A stretch of DNA of 64,000 bases, taken from contig JAHCMI010000009.1 in NCBI GenBank assembly GCA_019192545.1, positions 1-64,000 of the forward strand, in the 5' to 3' direction. Source of the DNA: Rivularia sp. MS3 (GTDB lineage Bacteria > Cyanobacteriota > Cyanobacteriia > Cyanobacteriales > Nostocaceae). This document shows positions 54,244 to 63,398 of this stretch, piece after piece (the first letter of the stretch is position 1; each line of letters starts with the position of its first letter). The translations under genes were made by a program, and so were the position numbers. A model generated the notes under the pieces. It did no database searches. It had not been told where the DNA came from and saw only the letters and a list, made by a program, of their open reading frames with translations.

Positions 54244-56838
54244 ATGAAAATAACTATCCCCGAATTATCATTAGTGACGCTCATCGGTGCATCAGGCTCC
54301 GGTAAATCAAGCTTTGCCAAAAAACATTTTCAACCCTTTGAAGTTATATCATCCGATTTTTGTCGGGGATTGGTTTCCAATGACGAAAACAGCCAAGCAG
54401 CTTCCAAAGATGCTTTCGACGTACTTCATTACATTGCTCGCAAACGTTTAGCAGCAGCAAAACTTACGGTAATTGACGCAACCAACGTTCAAAGAGAAGA
54501 CCGCAAATATTATGTAAACTTAGCAAGAGAATATCACTGCTTACCTGTTGCTATAGTTTTAAATTTACCCGAACATATCTGTCATCAACGCAACCAACAA
54601 CGTCCAGATAGACAATTTGGTTCTTATGTAGTGCAGCGTCACGTGCAAAATCTAAGACGTTCTTTGAGAGGTTTACAAAAAGAAGGTTTTCGCTATGTTT
54701 ACGTACTTAATTCTATCGAAGAAATTGAAGCCGTAGAAATCCAACGTCAACGATTATGGAACAACCGCAAACACGAACATGGTCCCTTTGATATCATCGG
54801 TGACATTCACGGTTGCTGCGATGAATTAGAAATATTATTACAAAAACTAGGATATCAGAAGTCAGTTAACAATAATAATTCTACCCCTTCTACCCCATCT
54901 TCCCCCTCCCATCTTTACTCCCACCCAGAAGGACGCAAAGCCTTATTTCTCGGTGATTTAGTAGACAGAGGTCCCCGGATTCTCGATACTGTCAAACTCG
55001 TAAAAAGCATGGTGGAAGCGGATGCTGCAATTTGCGTTCCTGGTAATCACGAACATAAGCTGTTACGTAAGATACGCGGTAAAAAAGTTAAGATTAATCA
55101 CGGTTTAGAGCAAACTGTAGCCGAAATTGAAGCTTTATCTCCAGAAGTACGCGAACCTTTTCTTAAAGAAGTTGAAAAATTCATTGATTCCTTAGTAAGT
55201 CATTTCGTTTTAGATGATGGAAAGTTGGTAGTTGCTCATGCAGGAATGCGTGAAGAAATGCAGGGAAGGGGTTCGGGCAAGGTGCGGAGTTTTGCGCTGT
55301 ATGGTGAAACTACCGGCGAAATCGATGAATTCGGTTTACCCGTGCGCTACGATTGGGCTTCCGAATATCGCGGTGAAGCGATGGTGGTTTACGGACATAC
55401 TCCCGTACCGGAAGCGGAATGGTTGAATAATACAATTGATATTGATACCGGTTGCGTTTTTGGTGGAAAGCTAACGGCTTTGCGCTATCCGGAAAGGGAA
55501 TTAGTAAGTGTTGAAGCTGCGAAGGTTTATTGCGAACCCGTGAAACCTTTGGGATATGTAACAGGTACGGGAATAAGTTCTCAGCAGCAGCTAGATGATG
55601 TTTTGAATATTGATGATGTCTTGGGTAAGCGGATTATTAATGTTCGTTTGCAAAATAAAATTACCATCCGCGAAGAAAACTCCATTGCGGCTTTGGAAGT
55701 GATGAGTCGGTTTGCTGCTAACCCTAAATGGTTGATTTATCTTCCTCCTACGATGTCACCTGTGGAAACTTCTCAGTTACCCGGATATTTAGAGCATCCC
55801 AAACAAGCTTTTGCTTATTATAAAAATCAAGGAGTTACCGAAGTTATTTGCGAAGAAAAACACATGGGTTCGCGAGCGGTGGTTATTGTATGTCGCGATG
55901 AGGAAGCTGTTAAAAGAAAATTCGGAATTGTTAATGAAGGAATCGGTATTTGTTACACTCGCACCGGAAGACGGTTTTTTAATAATTCGGAATTAGAAAC
56001 GGAGTTTTTAGCAGGAGTAAATAATGCTCTTTCTAAAAGTAATTTTTGGTCAAGATTAAACACCGATTGGGTATGTCTCGATTGCGAACTTATGCCTTGG
56101 TCGGCAAAAGCTCAAGGATTAATCCGCAGCCAATATGCAGCAGTCGGTGCAGCTTCTCGCCCCGCTTTAAGTAATGCCATAAATGTACTTACAGAAGCTA
56201 TTCAAAATGGTGTTGAAGTTAACTCATTACTGAGTAAATTTCAAGAACGTCAGCAAATGGCAAGTCAATATGTAGACGCTTATCGTCGCTACTGTTGGGA
56301 AGTTAACGATATTTCCGATATCAAACTTGCACCATTCCATATTTTAGCTACAGAAGGCGCGGTACATACGGATAAAAACCATCGCTGGCATATGGAACAA
56401 GCTGCCATTATAGAAACAGCCAATCCCGAATTATTAATGACAACTAATTACAAAATTATAGATTTAAACGACCCTAGCAGCGAAGCAGAAGCAACCCACT
56501 GGTGGGAAGAAATGACTTGTAAAGGTGGTGAGGGGATGGTTGTGAAACCCTTGGAATTTATTGTTCGTGGTAAACGCGGAATTTTGCAACCAGCTGTAAA
56601 ATGTCGCGGTAGGGAATATCTGCGGATAATTTACGGCGCGGAATATACTACTGAAGAGAACTTAGAAAGATTAAGAAAGCGCGGGTTATCTTTGAAACGT
56701 TCCTTAGCGATGCGGGAATTTGCTTTGGGTGTGGAAGCATTAGAGAGATTTGTCAAAGATTCTCCATTGCGACGGGTTCATGAATGCGTTTTTGGGGTTT
56801 TGGCATTGGAAAGTGAAGCGGTAGATCCAAGGTTGTAA
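54244..56838 (+). CDS. pnkp: Bacterial Pnkp: polynucleotide kinase-phosphatase-ligase
   Basis: 864-residue RNA-repair enzyme that heals and seals cleaved RNA. Domain 1 (about 1-170), the 5' kinase, has P-loop LIGASGSGKSSF and IDATNVQREDRKYY. Domain 2 (about 180-440), the 2',3'-cyclic phosphatase of the calcineurin type, shows DIIGDIHGCCDELE, FLGDLVDRGP, PGNHEHKL and VVYGHTPVP. Domain 3 (about 450-864), the adenylyltransferase/ligase, has Lys in CEEKHMGSRAVVI (near residue 539), DCELMPW and GEGMVVKP. This is the partner of Hen1. It starts at the ATG at 54244 and is preceded by the disrupted 92-codon gene. Confidence 0.94.
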   Translation: MKITIPELSLVTLIGASGSGKSSFAKKHFQPFEVISSDFCRGLVSNDENSQAASKDAFDVLHYIARKRLAAAKLTVIDATNVQREDRKYYVNLAREYHCLPVAIVLNLPEHICHQRNQQRPDRQFGSYVVQRHVQNLRRSLRGLQKEGFRYVYVLNSIEEIEAVEIQRQRLWNNRKHEHGPFDIIGDIHGCCDELEILLQKLGYQKSVNNNNSTPSTPSSPSHLYSHPEGRKALFLGDLVDRGPRILDTVKLVKSMVEADAAICVPGNHEHKLLRKIRGKKVKINHGLEQTVAEIEALSPEVREPFLKEVEKFIDSLVSHFVLDDGKLVVAHAGMREEMQGRGSGKVRSFALYGETTGEIDEFGLPVRYDWASEYRGEAMVVYGHTPVPEAEWLNNTIDIDTGCVFGGKLTALRYPERELVSVEAAKVYCEPVKPLGYVTGTGISSQQQLDDVLNIDDVLGKRIINVRLQNKITIREENSIAALEVMSRFAANPKWLIYLPPTMSPVETSQLPGYLEHPKQAFAYYKNQGVTEVICEEKHMGSRAVVIVCRDEEAVKRKFGIVNEGIGICYTRTGRRFFNNSELETEFLAGVNNALSKSNFWSRLNTDWVCLDCELMPWSAKAQGLIRSQYAAVGAASRPALSNAINVLTEAIQNGVEVNSLLSKFQERQQMASQYVDAYRRYCWEVNDISDIKLAPFHILATEGAVHTDKNHRWHMEQAAIIETANPELLMTTNYKIIDLNDPSSEAEATHWWEEMTCKGGEGMVVKPLEFIVRGKRGILQPAVKCRGREYLRIIYGAEYTTEENLERLRKRGLSLKRSLAMREFALGVEALERFVKDSPLRRVHECVFGVLALESEAVDPRL

Positions 56839-57166
56839 GAGAATTACTTTTAGTACCCATAAATGCCTAGGAATGAATTCCCAGGCTCATAGGCAAAGTC
56901 GTCTTTAGACGACTAGGTAAAGTTTTTAGTGCGTTTGAAAGTACTTTGTTTATTAGCCGATGATTTTGATTTCTCTGCGAGAAAGCCTCCGGCTTACAAG
57001 GCGGGAATCGAGATCGACTTTTTTTGATAATAATAATTGTAGGGTGCTGTTATCGCGCAAGCGTGACGCACCATAATTTTCATCAACGACATAAGATTAA
57101 AATGATGCCTTAGACGCGAAAACAAATTCGTCACCAGTATAATTATTTTTCGCGTCATAATACACC
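56839..57166. other. Intergenic region with dispersed repeats
   Basis: About 330 bp without a gene. It holds GCCTAGGAATGAATTCCCAG and GGCAAAGTCGTCTTTAGACG hairpins (about 56866-56918) and GTAGGGTGCTGTTATCGCGC ... GACGCACC (57040-57072), both dispersed repeat types. Confidence 0.5.
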
Positions 57167-57643
57167 CTACAATTCTCTTTGCTTCATCTTTTCTCGATTC
57201 TTCTTCTCAAAATACTGCTGATGCTCATCACTTGCTAACCAGTAATCCGAAGCCGGTTTAATCTCGGTGACAATATCTTTTTCATACTTTCCAGAATGCT
57301 GTAACTGCTGCTTGGAATTTTTGGCGATCAACTCTTGCTCTGGAGTATGAAAAAATATCACAGAACGATATTGGTCTCCTTTATCTGCTCCTTGACAATT
57401 TAAACTTGTAGGGTCGTGAATCTTCCAAAATATTTCTAATAACTCTTCATAACTAATAATATCTGAGTCGTATTCAACTTGTGCAACTTCAGCATGTCCA
57501 GTAATTCGAGAAAGTACATCAAGATAACAGGGATTTTCAAAATGTCCCCCCATATATCCCACCGAAGTAGAAGTAACACCATTTAACCGACGAAAAGCAG
57601 CTTCTACTCCCCAAAAACAACCAGCACCAAATGTAGCTTTCAT
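57167..57643 (-). CDS. msrA: Peptide-methionine (S)-S-oxide reductase
   Basis: Repairs the S-epimer of methionine sulfoxide in proteins with thioredoxin. 158 residues. The catalytic motif GAGCFWGVEAAFRR carries the nucleophile Cys9 close to the N-terminus, followed by SVGYMGG, GHAEVAQVEYD and GDQYRSVIFFHTPEQ, all typical of MsrA. It ends in a basic tail NREKMKQREL without a resolving-Cys pair. It is 17 bp past the HAD gene on the same strand, so probably co-transcribed. Confidence 0.93.
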   Translation of the reverse strand: MKATFGAGCFWGVEAAFRRLNGVTSTSVGYMGGHFENPCYLDVLSRITGHAEVAQVEYDSDIISYEELLEIFWKIHDPTSLNCQGADKGDQYRSVIFFHTPEQELIAKNSKQQLQHSGKYEKDIVTEIKPASDYWLASDEHQQYFEKKNREKMKQREL

Positions 57644-57660
57644 AGTAATTCTTATATTAA

Positions 57661-58362
57661 CTATATTAACTCTTGTAAATCTTTAATAATTAAATCGGGA
57701 ATTGCCATACTTTCATTTAGCTGTTTTCCGCGTTTGTTAATCCAAATTGATGACAATCCTGCTGTTTTTGCTCCACCAATATCACGCATGATATGGTCGC
57801 CAATATAAACTATTTTTTCGCGTTCAATATCAAAGTGTTCAATTGCTTGATTAAATAACTTAGTTGATGGCTTAATCCAACCGAAATCTGATGAAAATAC
57901 GATTATCTCAAATAAATCGCGAATCCCAACTCTATCAAATTCTTTGATAAATATATCTTTCTTAGACCAAATATTGGAAATAATCCCTAAACGATGAGTT
58001 TTTCGTAATTTATGCAAAACTTCTACATGATTTTGAGATATAACTCCAACTTCATGAGTTGCAAAAACCGGCTCTAATAAATTTAGTTCGCTTGCTGGTA
58101 AAGATGAAGCTTGAGGATGTTTTTGTAAATAACTAATGACTGAAGGTAAACATTCGTAGTATGCTGGATTTTTACCGTCAGTTTTAATTTTCCTCGACAG
58201 TGTAAATATAATCTCATTTACTAATTCATCTGTCAGTAAAATTCCGCCCAAACTACGATAAGTAGCTGCAAAATTTTCAGTATTAAAGAAACGATAACCC
58301 CCAAACATAAAAGTGTGTCCTACGTCTAGGATAATAACATCAAATTTATTTATGAAACTCAT
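57661..58362 (-). CDS. HAD-superfamily hydrolase
   Basis: 233 residues. Motif I is ILDVGHTFM, with the nucleophile Asp but Gly at the second Asp position of DxD, as in several HAD subgroups (DVGxT). Motif II lies in LGIISNIWSK, motif III is at the Lys in FGWIKPSTKLF, and motif IV is VYIGDHIMRDIGGAK. A helical cap (about 25-90) sits between motifs I and II, as in the dehalogenase/phosphatase class C1. The substrate is unknown. msrA follows 17 bp later. Confidence 0.85.
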   Translation of the reverse strand: MSFINKFDVIILDVGHTFMFGGYRFFNTENFAATYRSLGGILLTDELVNEIIFTLSRKIKTDGKNPAYYECLPSVISYLQKHPQASSLPASELNLLEPVFATHEVGVISQNHVEVLHKLRKTHRLGIISNIWSKKDIFIKEFDRVGIRDLFEIIVFSSDFGWIKPSTKLFNQAIEHFDIEREKIVYIGDHIMRDIGGAKTAGLSSIWINKRGKQLNESMAIPDLIIKDLQELI

Positions 58363-58498
58363 TTGTAATTGTTTTAGACATTAGAAGAACCATATTTATC
58401 AAAAAACGTCTCCTTCCATACTACTAAAGGTGGAAGCATACAGTTGAATGCTTTATCAAAACTGTTTAATATAAACTTTCGGTTTTCAGGGGGGCTTT

Positions 58499-59935
58499 AT
58501 GACAAATACTTTTTCATTTCAACCGGAAACAACCTTCGAGGTTATAGACGGTGGGTTTGATGGTGAATTTGATGGTAGTGGAGATAGCGTTTTTCCCGGT
58601 AATTTTTTTACTATAATTCTTGGTAGCAGTGGTGAAGCGGCGGAATTTGCTGAATTTGATATTAGTAACTTATCGCTTCCGGAAGGAGAAACTATTACGA
58701 ATGCAAGATTTGATGTCAAGATTACTAGTTTAGAAGTAGGTGGGTTAGGGGCTTCTTTTGGCGATAATCCTGATAGTATCGGCGCATTTGGGTATGTGGG
58801 TAATGGAGTTGCTGATGCTTCCGATTTTGAAGCAGGGGTACTTTTAGATACGGAAGATACTTCAAATCCATCTGTGGGACAACAGCTTTCTTTTGATGTT
58901 ACCGATTTTGTGCAAAACTTAGTTAACAGTGGTGAATCTTTTGCAGGAATCGGTTTACGTGCTTTGGAATTAGGAGGTGTTGCAGTAGATCCTTCTTCTG
59001 TTAGTATGCCAACTTTAATAATTGAAACTGCTCCTAGCAACAATATTCCGGTAGCTACTGAAGATGTTGTTACGACTCTGGAGAATACTGCTGTTACTAT
59101 TCCCGTTGCTAATTTACTTGTTAACGATACCGACTCAGACGGCGATACTTTAGCTATTGCTGCTGTTAATAACGCTGTTAATGGTACTGTAGCCTTGAAC
59201 GATCGCGGTACTCCAGATGATTCAACAGACGATACGATAATTTTTACCCCCAACCAAGACTTTAACGGTAATGCCAGCTTTGAATATACAATTAGCGATC
59301 GCCAGGGTGGTACCGATGTTGGTTTAGTCACTGTTATTATCCCCAATCAAATCGACGGTACGAAGAATGACGACGATTTAGAAGGTACCGATAGCAAAGA
59401 TATTATTCTAGGATTTGAGGGTGATGACATCCTTAAAGGTTTAGGGGGAGACGATATCCTTAAAGGTGGCGAAGGAAAAAACGAATTATCTGGCGGTTTT
59501 GGAGATGATTTGTTATTCGGAGGGAAGGAAAGAGATATCGTGTTTGGAAACGAAGGAAACGATTTTCTCGATGGTGGTGACGGCGAAAATCAATTATATG
59601 GGGGCATTGGCAATGATGGTCTTTTAGGAGGAAAAAATTCTGATATTCTCATAGGTAACGATGGAGATGATTTTCTCAATGGTGGCGCTGGTGCTGATAT
59701 TCTGACTGGTGGTACGGGTGCTGATAACTTCTATCTTGACGGTAATAGTTCTACAAAAGATGTAATCACCGATTTTAATTTAGGAGAAGGTGATAGATTA
59801 ACTAGTTTCAACAACCTTTTGTTTAGAGATTTATCTTTCTCTGGAAATGATATTCTATTCGGAGATAAAGTATTAGCAACTTTAGAAGGATTTGATACAA
59901 CTTCTCTCAATGAAAGTCACTTCTATGCCATTTGA
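58499..59935 (+). CDS. RTX-type calcium-binding protein with cadherin-like domain
   Basis: 478 residues, preceded by a GGGGGG Shine-Dalgarno-like site. Residues 1-180 are a DNRLRE-like/unknown beta domain (EFDISNLSLPEGETITNARF). About 185-290 form a cadherin-like tandem-95 domain (NLLVNDTDSDGDTLAIAAVN, DFNGNASFEYTISDRQGG). About 290-430 carry six to seven GGxGxDxLxGG nonapeptide calcium-binding repeats (LGGDDILKGGEGKNELSGG, GNDFLDGGDGENQLYGG), and the C-terminal 45 residues (KDVITDFNLGEGDRLTS) are as in type I secreted RTX proteins. No Sec signal, consistent with type I export; no ABC exporter is in the window. Confidence 0.88.
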   Translation: MTNTFSFQPETTFEVIDGGFDGEFDGSGDSVFPGNFFTIILGSSGEAAEFAEFDISNLSLPEGETITNARFDVKITSLEVGGLGASFGDNPDSIGAFGYVGNGVADASDFEAGVLLDTEDTSNPSVGQQLSFDVTDFVQNLVNSGESFAGIGLRALELGGVAVDPSSVSMPTLIIETAPSNNIPVATEDVVTTLENTAVTIPVANLLVNDTDSDGDTLAIAAVNNAVNGTVALNDRGTPDDSTDDTIIFTPNQDFNGNASFEYTISDRQGGTDVGLVTVIIPNQIDGTKNDDDLEGTDSKDIILGFEGDDILKGLGGDDILKGGEGKNELSGGFGDDLLFGGKERDIVFGNEGNDFLDGGDGENQLYGGIGNDGLLGGKNSDILIGNDGDDFLNGGAGADILTGGTGADNFYLDGNSSTKDVITDFNLGEGDRLTSFNNLLFRDLSFSGNDILFGDKVLATLEGFDTTSLNESHFYAI

Positions 59936-59962
59936 GGAAAGAGAGTAGAAAAGTGATGTTTT

Positions 59963-60077
59963 ATATCATATCCGGTAAAATGCTTATCATATCTGTGGAG
60001 CTTGGTAATAGGTAAATAATAGATAAAAAGGTGACAATATCTCTATTTTATTGTTAGTAATTAACCGGATTTAGTAC
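59963..60077. repeat. Inverted-end repeat, copy 1
   Basis: The left end ATATCATATCCGGTAAAATG and the following CTTATCATATCTGTGG match copy 2. The right end TTAACCGGATTTAGTAC is a decayed inverse. Confidence 0.6.
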
Positions 60078-60140
60078 CCGAAGTTAAGAGTTGATAATGT
60101 GTTCCCTTAGCTTTGATACAGCGCCTTGCAAGTATATATA

Positions 60141-60286
60141 ATATCATGTCCGGTTAAACCGTTATCATATCTGTGGGGGCAAAGTAATGAGTAATGAGTA
60201 ATGAGTAATGAGTAAAAAGTTCTTTTGGTAAGGCACGCCATATTTTCAATAGGATTATATCGTAAGTAATTAACCGGACTTGATAT
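60141..60286. repeat. Inverted-end repeat, copy 2
   Basis: ATATCATGTCCGGTTAA (60141-60157) is inverted at 60270-60286 with 16 of 17 matches (TTAACCGGACTTGATAT). Inside are CGTTATCATATCTGTGG, shared with copy 1, and a TAATGAG heptamer array. Confidence 0.7.
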
Positions 60287-60593
60287 AACAACACATCAAG
60301 AAGAACCGCAAGTGTCACAAAAATTGGGTAGTACGTGACTACAATCAAATATGCCGGTTGCGGTCATTTCTACTCACAATTCTTAACTCTGACTACTATA
60401 TTGATTGAAAATAAAAATAATAAATTTAAAATTTCAAACTCTAATAAAATAAATTAAATACTAGCTCAGTAAATGCACGTAATTTTAATGGAATTTTATA
60501 CTTATATATCACATATTTTAACTTAAATGACATCCGAAATAAGTACGATTATGATTGTAGAAGTATATAGAAATTATAGTAAAAGTTTGTGAT

Positions 60594-60929
60594 ATGGAAA
60601 ACGCCGACCAACGTAAATTATTATCTGGGCTATGTCATGGAGCTATATTTTTTAGTTCTATGGTTGTTTCTGTTGCAATACCAATTGTAATTTTATTTGT
60701 GACAAAAGATTCTGTTGTCAAGGCTAATGCTAAAGAATCCTTGAATTTTCACATTAATCTCTACATATATGGATTAGTCGCTGGAATGTTAACTATAGTT
60801 CTGATTGGTATTCCACTGTTATTTGCTTTAGGCATAATCAGTATCGTAATGCCAATTATTGCCTTAATCAAAGTTTTAGACTCACCAGACGAACCTTATC
60901 GCTATCCGTTTATTTTTCGTTTAGTTTAG
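60594..60929 (+). CDS. DUF4870 small membrane protein
   Basis: 111 residues. The opening RKLLSGLCHGAIFFSSMVVSV and the middle VKANAKESLNFHINLYIYGL are the DUF4870 signature; three predicted helices (14-36, 56-78, 80-98) alternate with conserved Asn/His. DUF4870 proteins are common, of unknown biochemical role and likely bind membranes or partners. A strong terminator follows 30 bp later. Confidence 0.82.
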   Translation: MENADQRKLLSGLCHGAIFFSSMVVSVAIPIVILFVTKDSVVKANAKESLNFHINLYIYGLVAGMLTIVLIGIPLLFALGIISIVMPIIALIKVLDSPDEPYRYPFIFRLV

Positions 60930-60957
60930 TAATTTGTTTTTGCAAATATAAACGTAG

Positions 60958-60983
60958 AGACGTTGTCGAATGCAACGTCTTTT
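60958..60983 (+). terminator. Intrinsic terminator of the DUF4870 gene
   Basis: AGACGTTG (60958-60965) pairs with CAACGTCT (60973-60980), loop TCGAATG, followed by TTTGTTTTT. Confidence 0.75.
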
Positions 60984-61091
60984 GTTTTTATGAGAATCAT
61001 AATTTTTGATACTAATGTATTTAATTAAAAAATAAGCGTCACATACCTGATATACTCTGACCAATAGATAAGGATAAGATTCATAAATATT

Positions 61092-61628
61092 ATGGACGGT
61101 GTCGATCGGCTACAAAAAATTTTGGCTGATTCTCCTATAGGTGAGGTATTGCCAGCTATTTCTAAATTAAATCTTCCCGATTGTTGGTTGGCTGGGGGAG
61201 CTTTACGAAACACGGTTTGGCGTTCAATTTTTGGCGAAAACTGCCAGTTGTTCATCAATGACTTTGACATTGCTTTTTTTGACGAAGCGGGAGATAGAAA
61301 TCAAGAATTAGCAGCCAAAGCCACTTTAAATCAGCAGTTTCCCGATTATCTATTTGATATAAAAAATCAATCCAGCTTTGCTCGATGGCGCTCCGGTAAA
61401 AAAACTTTCATCAGCACTGAAGACGGAATCAAAAACTGGCTGCACACTACAGCAGCCATAGGTGTGCGTTTAGATAGTCAACAGAATTGGGAATATTTTA
61501 CTCCTTATGGATTGGATGACTTATTCAATGGCATTGTCAGAGCAACTCCAACAAATATAGATAATCCCGATGCTCAACGTAAAGCTGATGGGTATTTGCA
61601 AAAATGTCCTTGCTTGCGATTGCTGTGA
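61092..61628 (+). CDS. Nucleotidyltransferase-family protein (NTP_transf_6/DUF925)
   Basis: 178 residues. The Gly-Gly helix CWLAGGALRNTVWRSIFGE and the acidic motif INDFDIAFFDEAGDRN (D-F-D) match the DUF925 group of the polymerase-beta-like nucleotidyltransferase fold. FARWRSGKKTFISTEDGI and TTAAIGVRL complete it. The protein is cytoplasmic and the substrate unknown. The family is widespread in bacteria. It starts at the ATG at 61092. Confidence 0.8.
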   Translation: MDGVDRLQKILADSPIGEVLPAISKLNLPDCWLAGGALRNTVWRSIFGENCQLFINDFDIAFFDEAGDRNQELAAKATLNQQFPDYLFDIKNQSSFARWRSGKKTFISTEDGIKNWLHTTAAIGVRLDSQQNWEYFTPYGLDDLFNGIVRATPTNIDNPDAQRKADGYLQKCPCLRLL

Positions 61629-61790
61629 CGGAGAGCAGGTAGATAACTTAACTCCTAACTCTTAATTGCTCGCTGTTGACTGACAACCAAATGTATGATA
61701 CAAATGTACTGTAATTATTGATTTAAATATAAATTTAGTAGTTGGGATTGAGAGATTCCACTTACGTCTGTTAATAGGAGAGCAGAATTT

Positions 61791-62207
61791 ATGAAGTTTA
61801 GCAAGGTTGATTTAACTAAGTTATTAGGTGTGTCTCATTCTGACGGATATTTACAGTTATTACTCGACAGAGGAGACGAGTTAGAGTTTTTAGAAATACC
61901 GGCTCCAATTCAGGCTTATGAGGGATTGCAGGATTTAAATGAACTGATTGCCGAGCCTCCGCCATTGTTAGAGGAGGAAGAATCATGTGCCATGTTACCA
62001 GTAGCTTCCACAATGGCAAGTGCTATTGGATACGATTCTGAAAATGAAGTTCTACAAATAGAGTTTAATAGCGGTGCAGTCTATCAATATTCGGATATTG
62101 ACGAGGATACATGGGAGGATTTATATTCTTCCGATGCGGTAGGCAAGTATTATAACCAATATATAAAAGGTAAATATCAATCTCAACGTATAGACAATTC
62201 TTGCTGA
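61791..62207 (+). CDS. KTSC-domain protein
   Basis: 138 residues; AGGAGAGCAG lies upstream of the ATG. The C-terminal part (about 75-135) SAIGYDSENEVLQIEFNSGA, VYQYSDIDEDTWEDL and YNQYIKGKYQS matches the KTSC domain, often found beside lysyl-tRNA synthetases or phage genes and possibly nucleic-acid binding. The N-terminal half is acidic (LLDRGDELEFLEIP, PPPLLEEEESC). Its transcript ends at the terminator at 62274. Confidence 0.82.
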   Translation: MKFSKVDLTKLLGVSHSDGYLQLLLDRGDELEFLEIPAPIQAYEGLQDLNELIAEPPPLLEEEESCAMLPVASTMASAIGYDSENEVLQIEFNSGAVYQYSDIDEDTWEDLYSSDAVGKYYNQYIKGKYQSQRIDNSC

Positions 62208-62273
62208 AATTGATTTACAAAGAGTTTGAGATACATATATTAAATAAAAAATTTTAAAGTTTCCTGGTGCTAC

Positions 62274-62306
62274 GGCTAATTGCTTTTATGAAGCGGTTAG
62301 CCTTTA
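62274..62306 (+). terminator. Intrinsic terminator of the KTSC gene
   Basis: GGCTAATTGCTT (62274-62285) pairs with AAGCGGTTAGCC (62291-62302) with two G-U pairs, then TTTACTTTT. Confidence 0.7.
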
Positions 62307-62348
62307 CTTTTAGTCATCAGTTAGCAGCGAGTAGTTAACAGTAAATTT

Positions 62349-62840
62349 TTATGATGTGATATCTTTATTTTCTCTGTAAAAATTTAAATCTCGAATTGAT
62401 GATTTTAATAGTTTTTCTTTACTTTTATCATCATTAACTTGTTCTACAATTGCGTCCGTACTGTTCCATTCTAAAGCTCTTAAGACAAGATTTACTGTAT
62501 GCAATATGCTCCAAAATTCATCTTTTGAGATAGATGGATACTTTTCTTTAATTTCCTTTGGTACAGTTTCTAATGCTGCTAATTCATAAATGAAGTCGGA
62601 AATAAACTCATCTAAATTGTCTATAAATATTCCTTGTCTTTTTCCTGTGCCATATTCACTATCTTTGGATTTTCTGTAGTAAATATTGGTAACGCATTCA
62701 AAATTATCTGGAGTATGAGAGCCGTGCAGCAGTAAAGCGGCTGTGATAATATCTGAAATTTCCTTTTCATCTTTTTCGTTAATTTCGTTTAATGATAAAT
62801 GAAATAGTTTTTCTATTAAAATTTGTTTTCCGCTGGGCAT
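62349..62840 (-). CDS. Hypothetical soluble protein
   Basis: 163 residues from the Met at 62840 (MPSGKQILIEKLFHLSLNEI). The frame runs on to 62915, but that part (ISKPLLCIINICSYKIL) is not conserved in style. It is helical and acidic, with EKDEKEISDIITAALLLHGS and NIYYRKSKDSEYGTGKRQGI. No known motif, signal or membrane helix. It diverges from the neighbouring HESVH protein gene. Function not recognised. Confidence 0.5.
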   Translation of the reverse strand: MPSGKQILIEKLFHLSLNEINEKDEKEISDIITAALLLHGSHTPDNFECVTNIYYRKSKDSEYGTGKRQGIFIDNLDEFISDFIYELAALETVPKEIKEKYPSISKDEFWSILHTVNLVLRALEWNSTDAIVEQVNDDKSKEKLLKSSIRDLNFYRENKDITS

Positions 62841-62957
62841 ATTGACTATATTTAATATTTTGTAGCTACAAATATTGATTATACATAGCAATGGCTTTGA
62901 TATAGTTGTTACCATTGATAGGTTTGTATATTTATAATAAATAGTAAAACCTATACT

Positions 62958-63398
62958 GTGTTAAAGATTACTGCTATTTTTGCTTCATTATTAATTGCTC
63001 AAACTCCTGCTCCATCACAACAATTTTTAGATTTAAAAGCTCAATTAGAAAAACATGGATTTCAGGTAGTGCTTGAATTACCACCAAAGCGGGGAGCTTA
63101 TGGTTTATTAAGCGCAAGTCGTAAAAAAATATGGATTAATCCAGTAGTTTTTGATTTAAATATTGCAAATCCGACTTTAATTCATGAATCCGTTCACGCA
63201 GCCCAAGTTTGTGCGGGTAACGGAAAAATTAAACCATTGGGTTTGAAAATTCAGCCAATTACCAATGCTCGACGGCTTTTTCTACGATATAAAGATACTC
63301 ATCGGCAAGATTTGGAAAGAGAAGCTTATGCTGTACAAACTCAATCTAACAGTTTTGATTTAGCTATGAATCTTTTGAATAAATATTGTAAAAAGTAA
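62958..63398 (+). CDS. Small secreted zincin-like protein (HExxH)
   Basis: 146 residues with a GTG start. A short hydrophobic N-terminus (MLKITAIFASLLIAQTPA) may be a signal peptide. The core NPTLIHESVHAAQVCAGNGK carries an HExxH metal-binding helix (H-E-S-V-H), and LEREAYAVQTQ supplies a possible third ligand, E-x2-A, as in M-family peptidases of the DUF-type found in cyanobacteria. The order suggests a metallopeptidase; catalytic activity is not shown. It is not part of an evident operon. Confidence 0.72.
   Translation: MLKITAIFASLLIAQTPAPSQQFLDLKAQLEKHGFQVVLELPPKRGAYGLLSASRKKIWINPVVFDLNIANPTLIHESVHAAQVCAGNGKIKPLGLKIQPITNARRLFLRYKDTHRQDLEREAYAVQTQSNSFDLAMNLLNKYCKK

Larger units (their letters stand above)
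59936..60593. other. Intergenic region with a tandem pair of inverted-end repeats
   Basis: No supported gene. It carries two related repeats (59963-60077 and 60141-60286) and a TAATGAG heptamer array (60185-60212), then AT-rich DNA before the DUF4870 gene. Confidence 0.55.

Noticed and set aside
57661-58362. Inactive HAD because of Gly at the second motif I Asp
   Set aside because: Many active HAD subgroups have DVG or DxG variants at this position, so no loss can be claimed.
58519-59346. 275-codon minus-strand open frame
   Set aside because: It is the mirror of the RTX gene; its open length follows from the codon bias of the Asp/Gly-rich repeats and its product has no recognisable motif.
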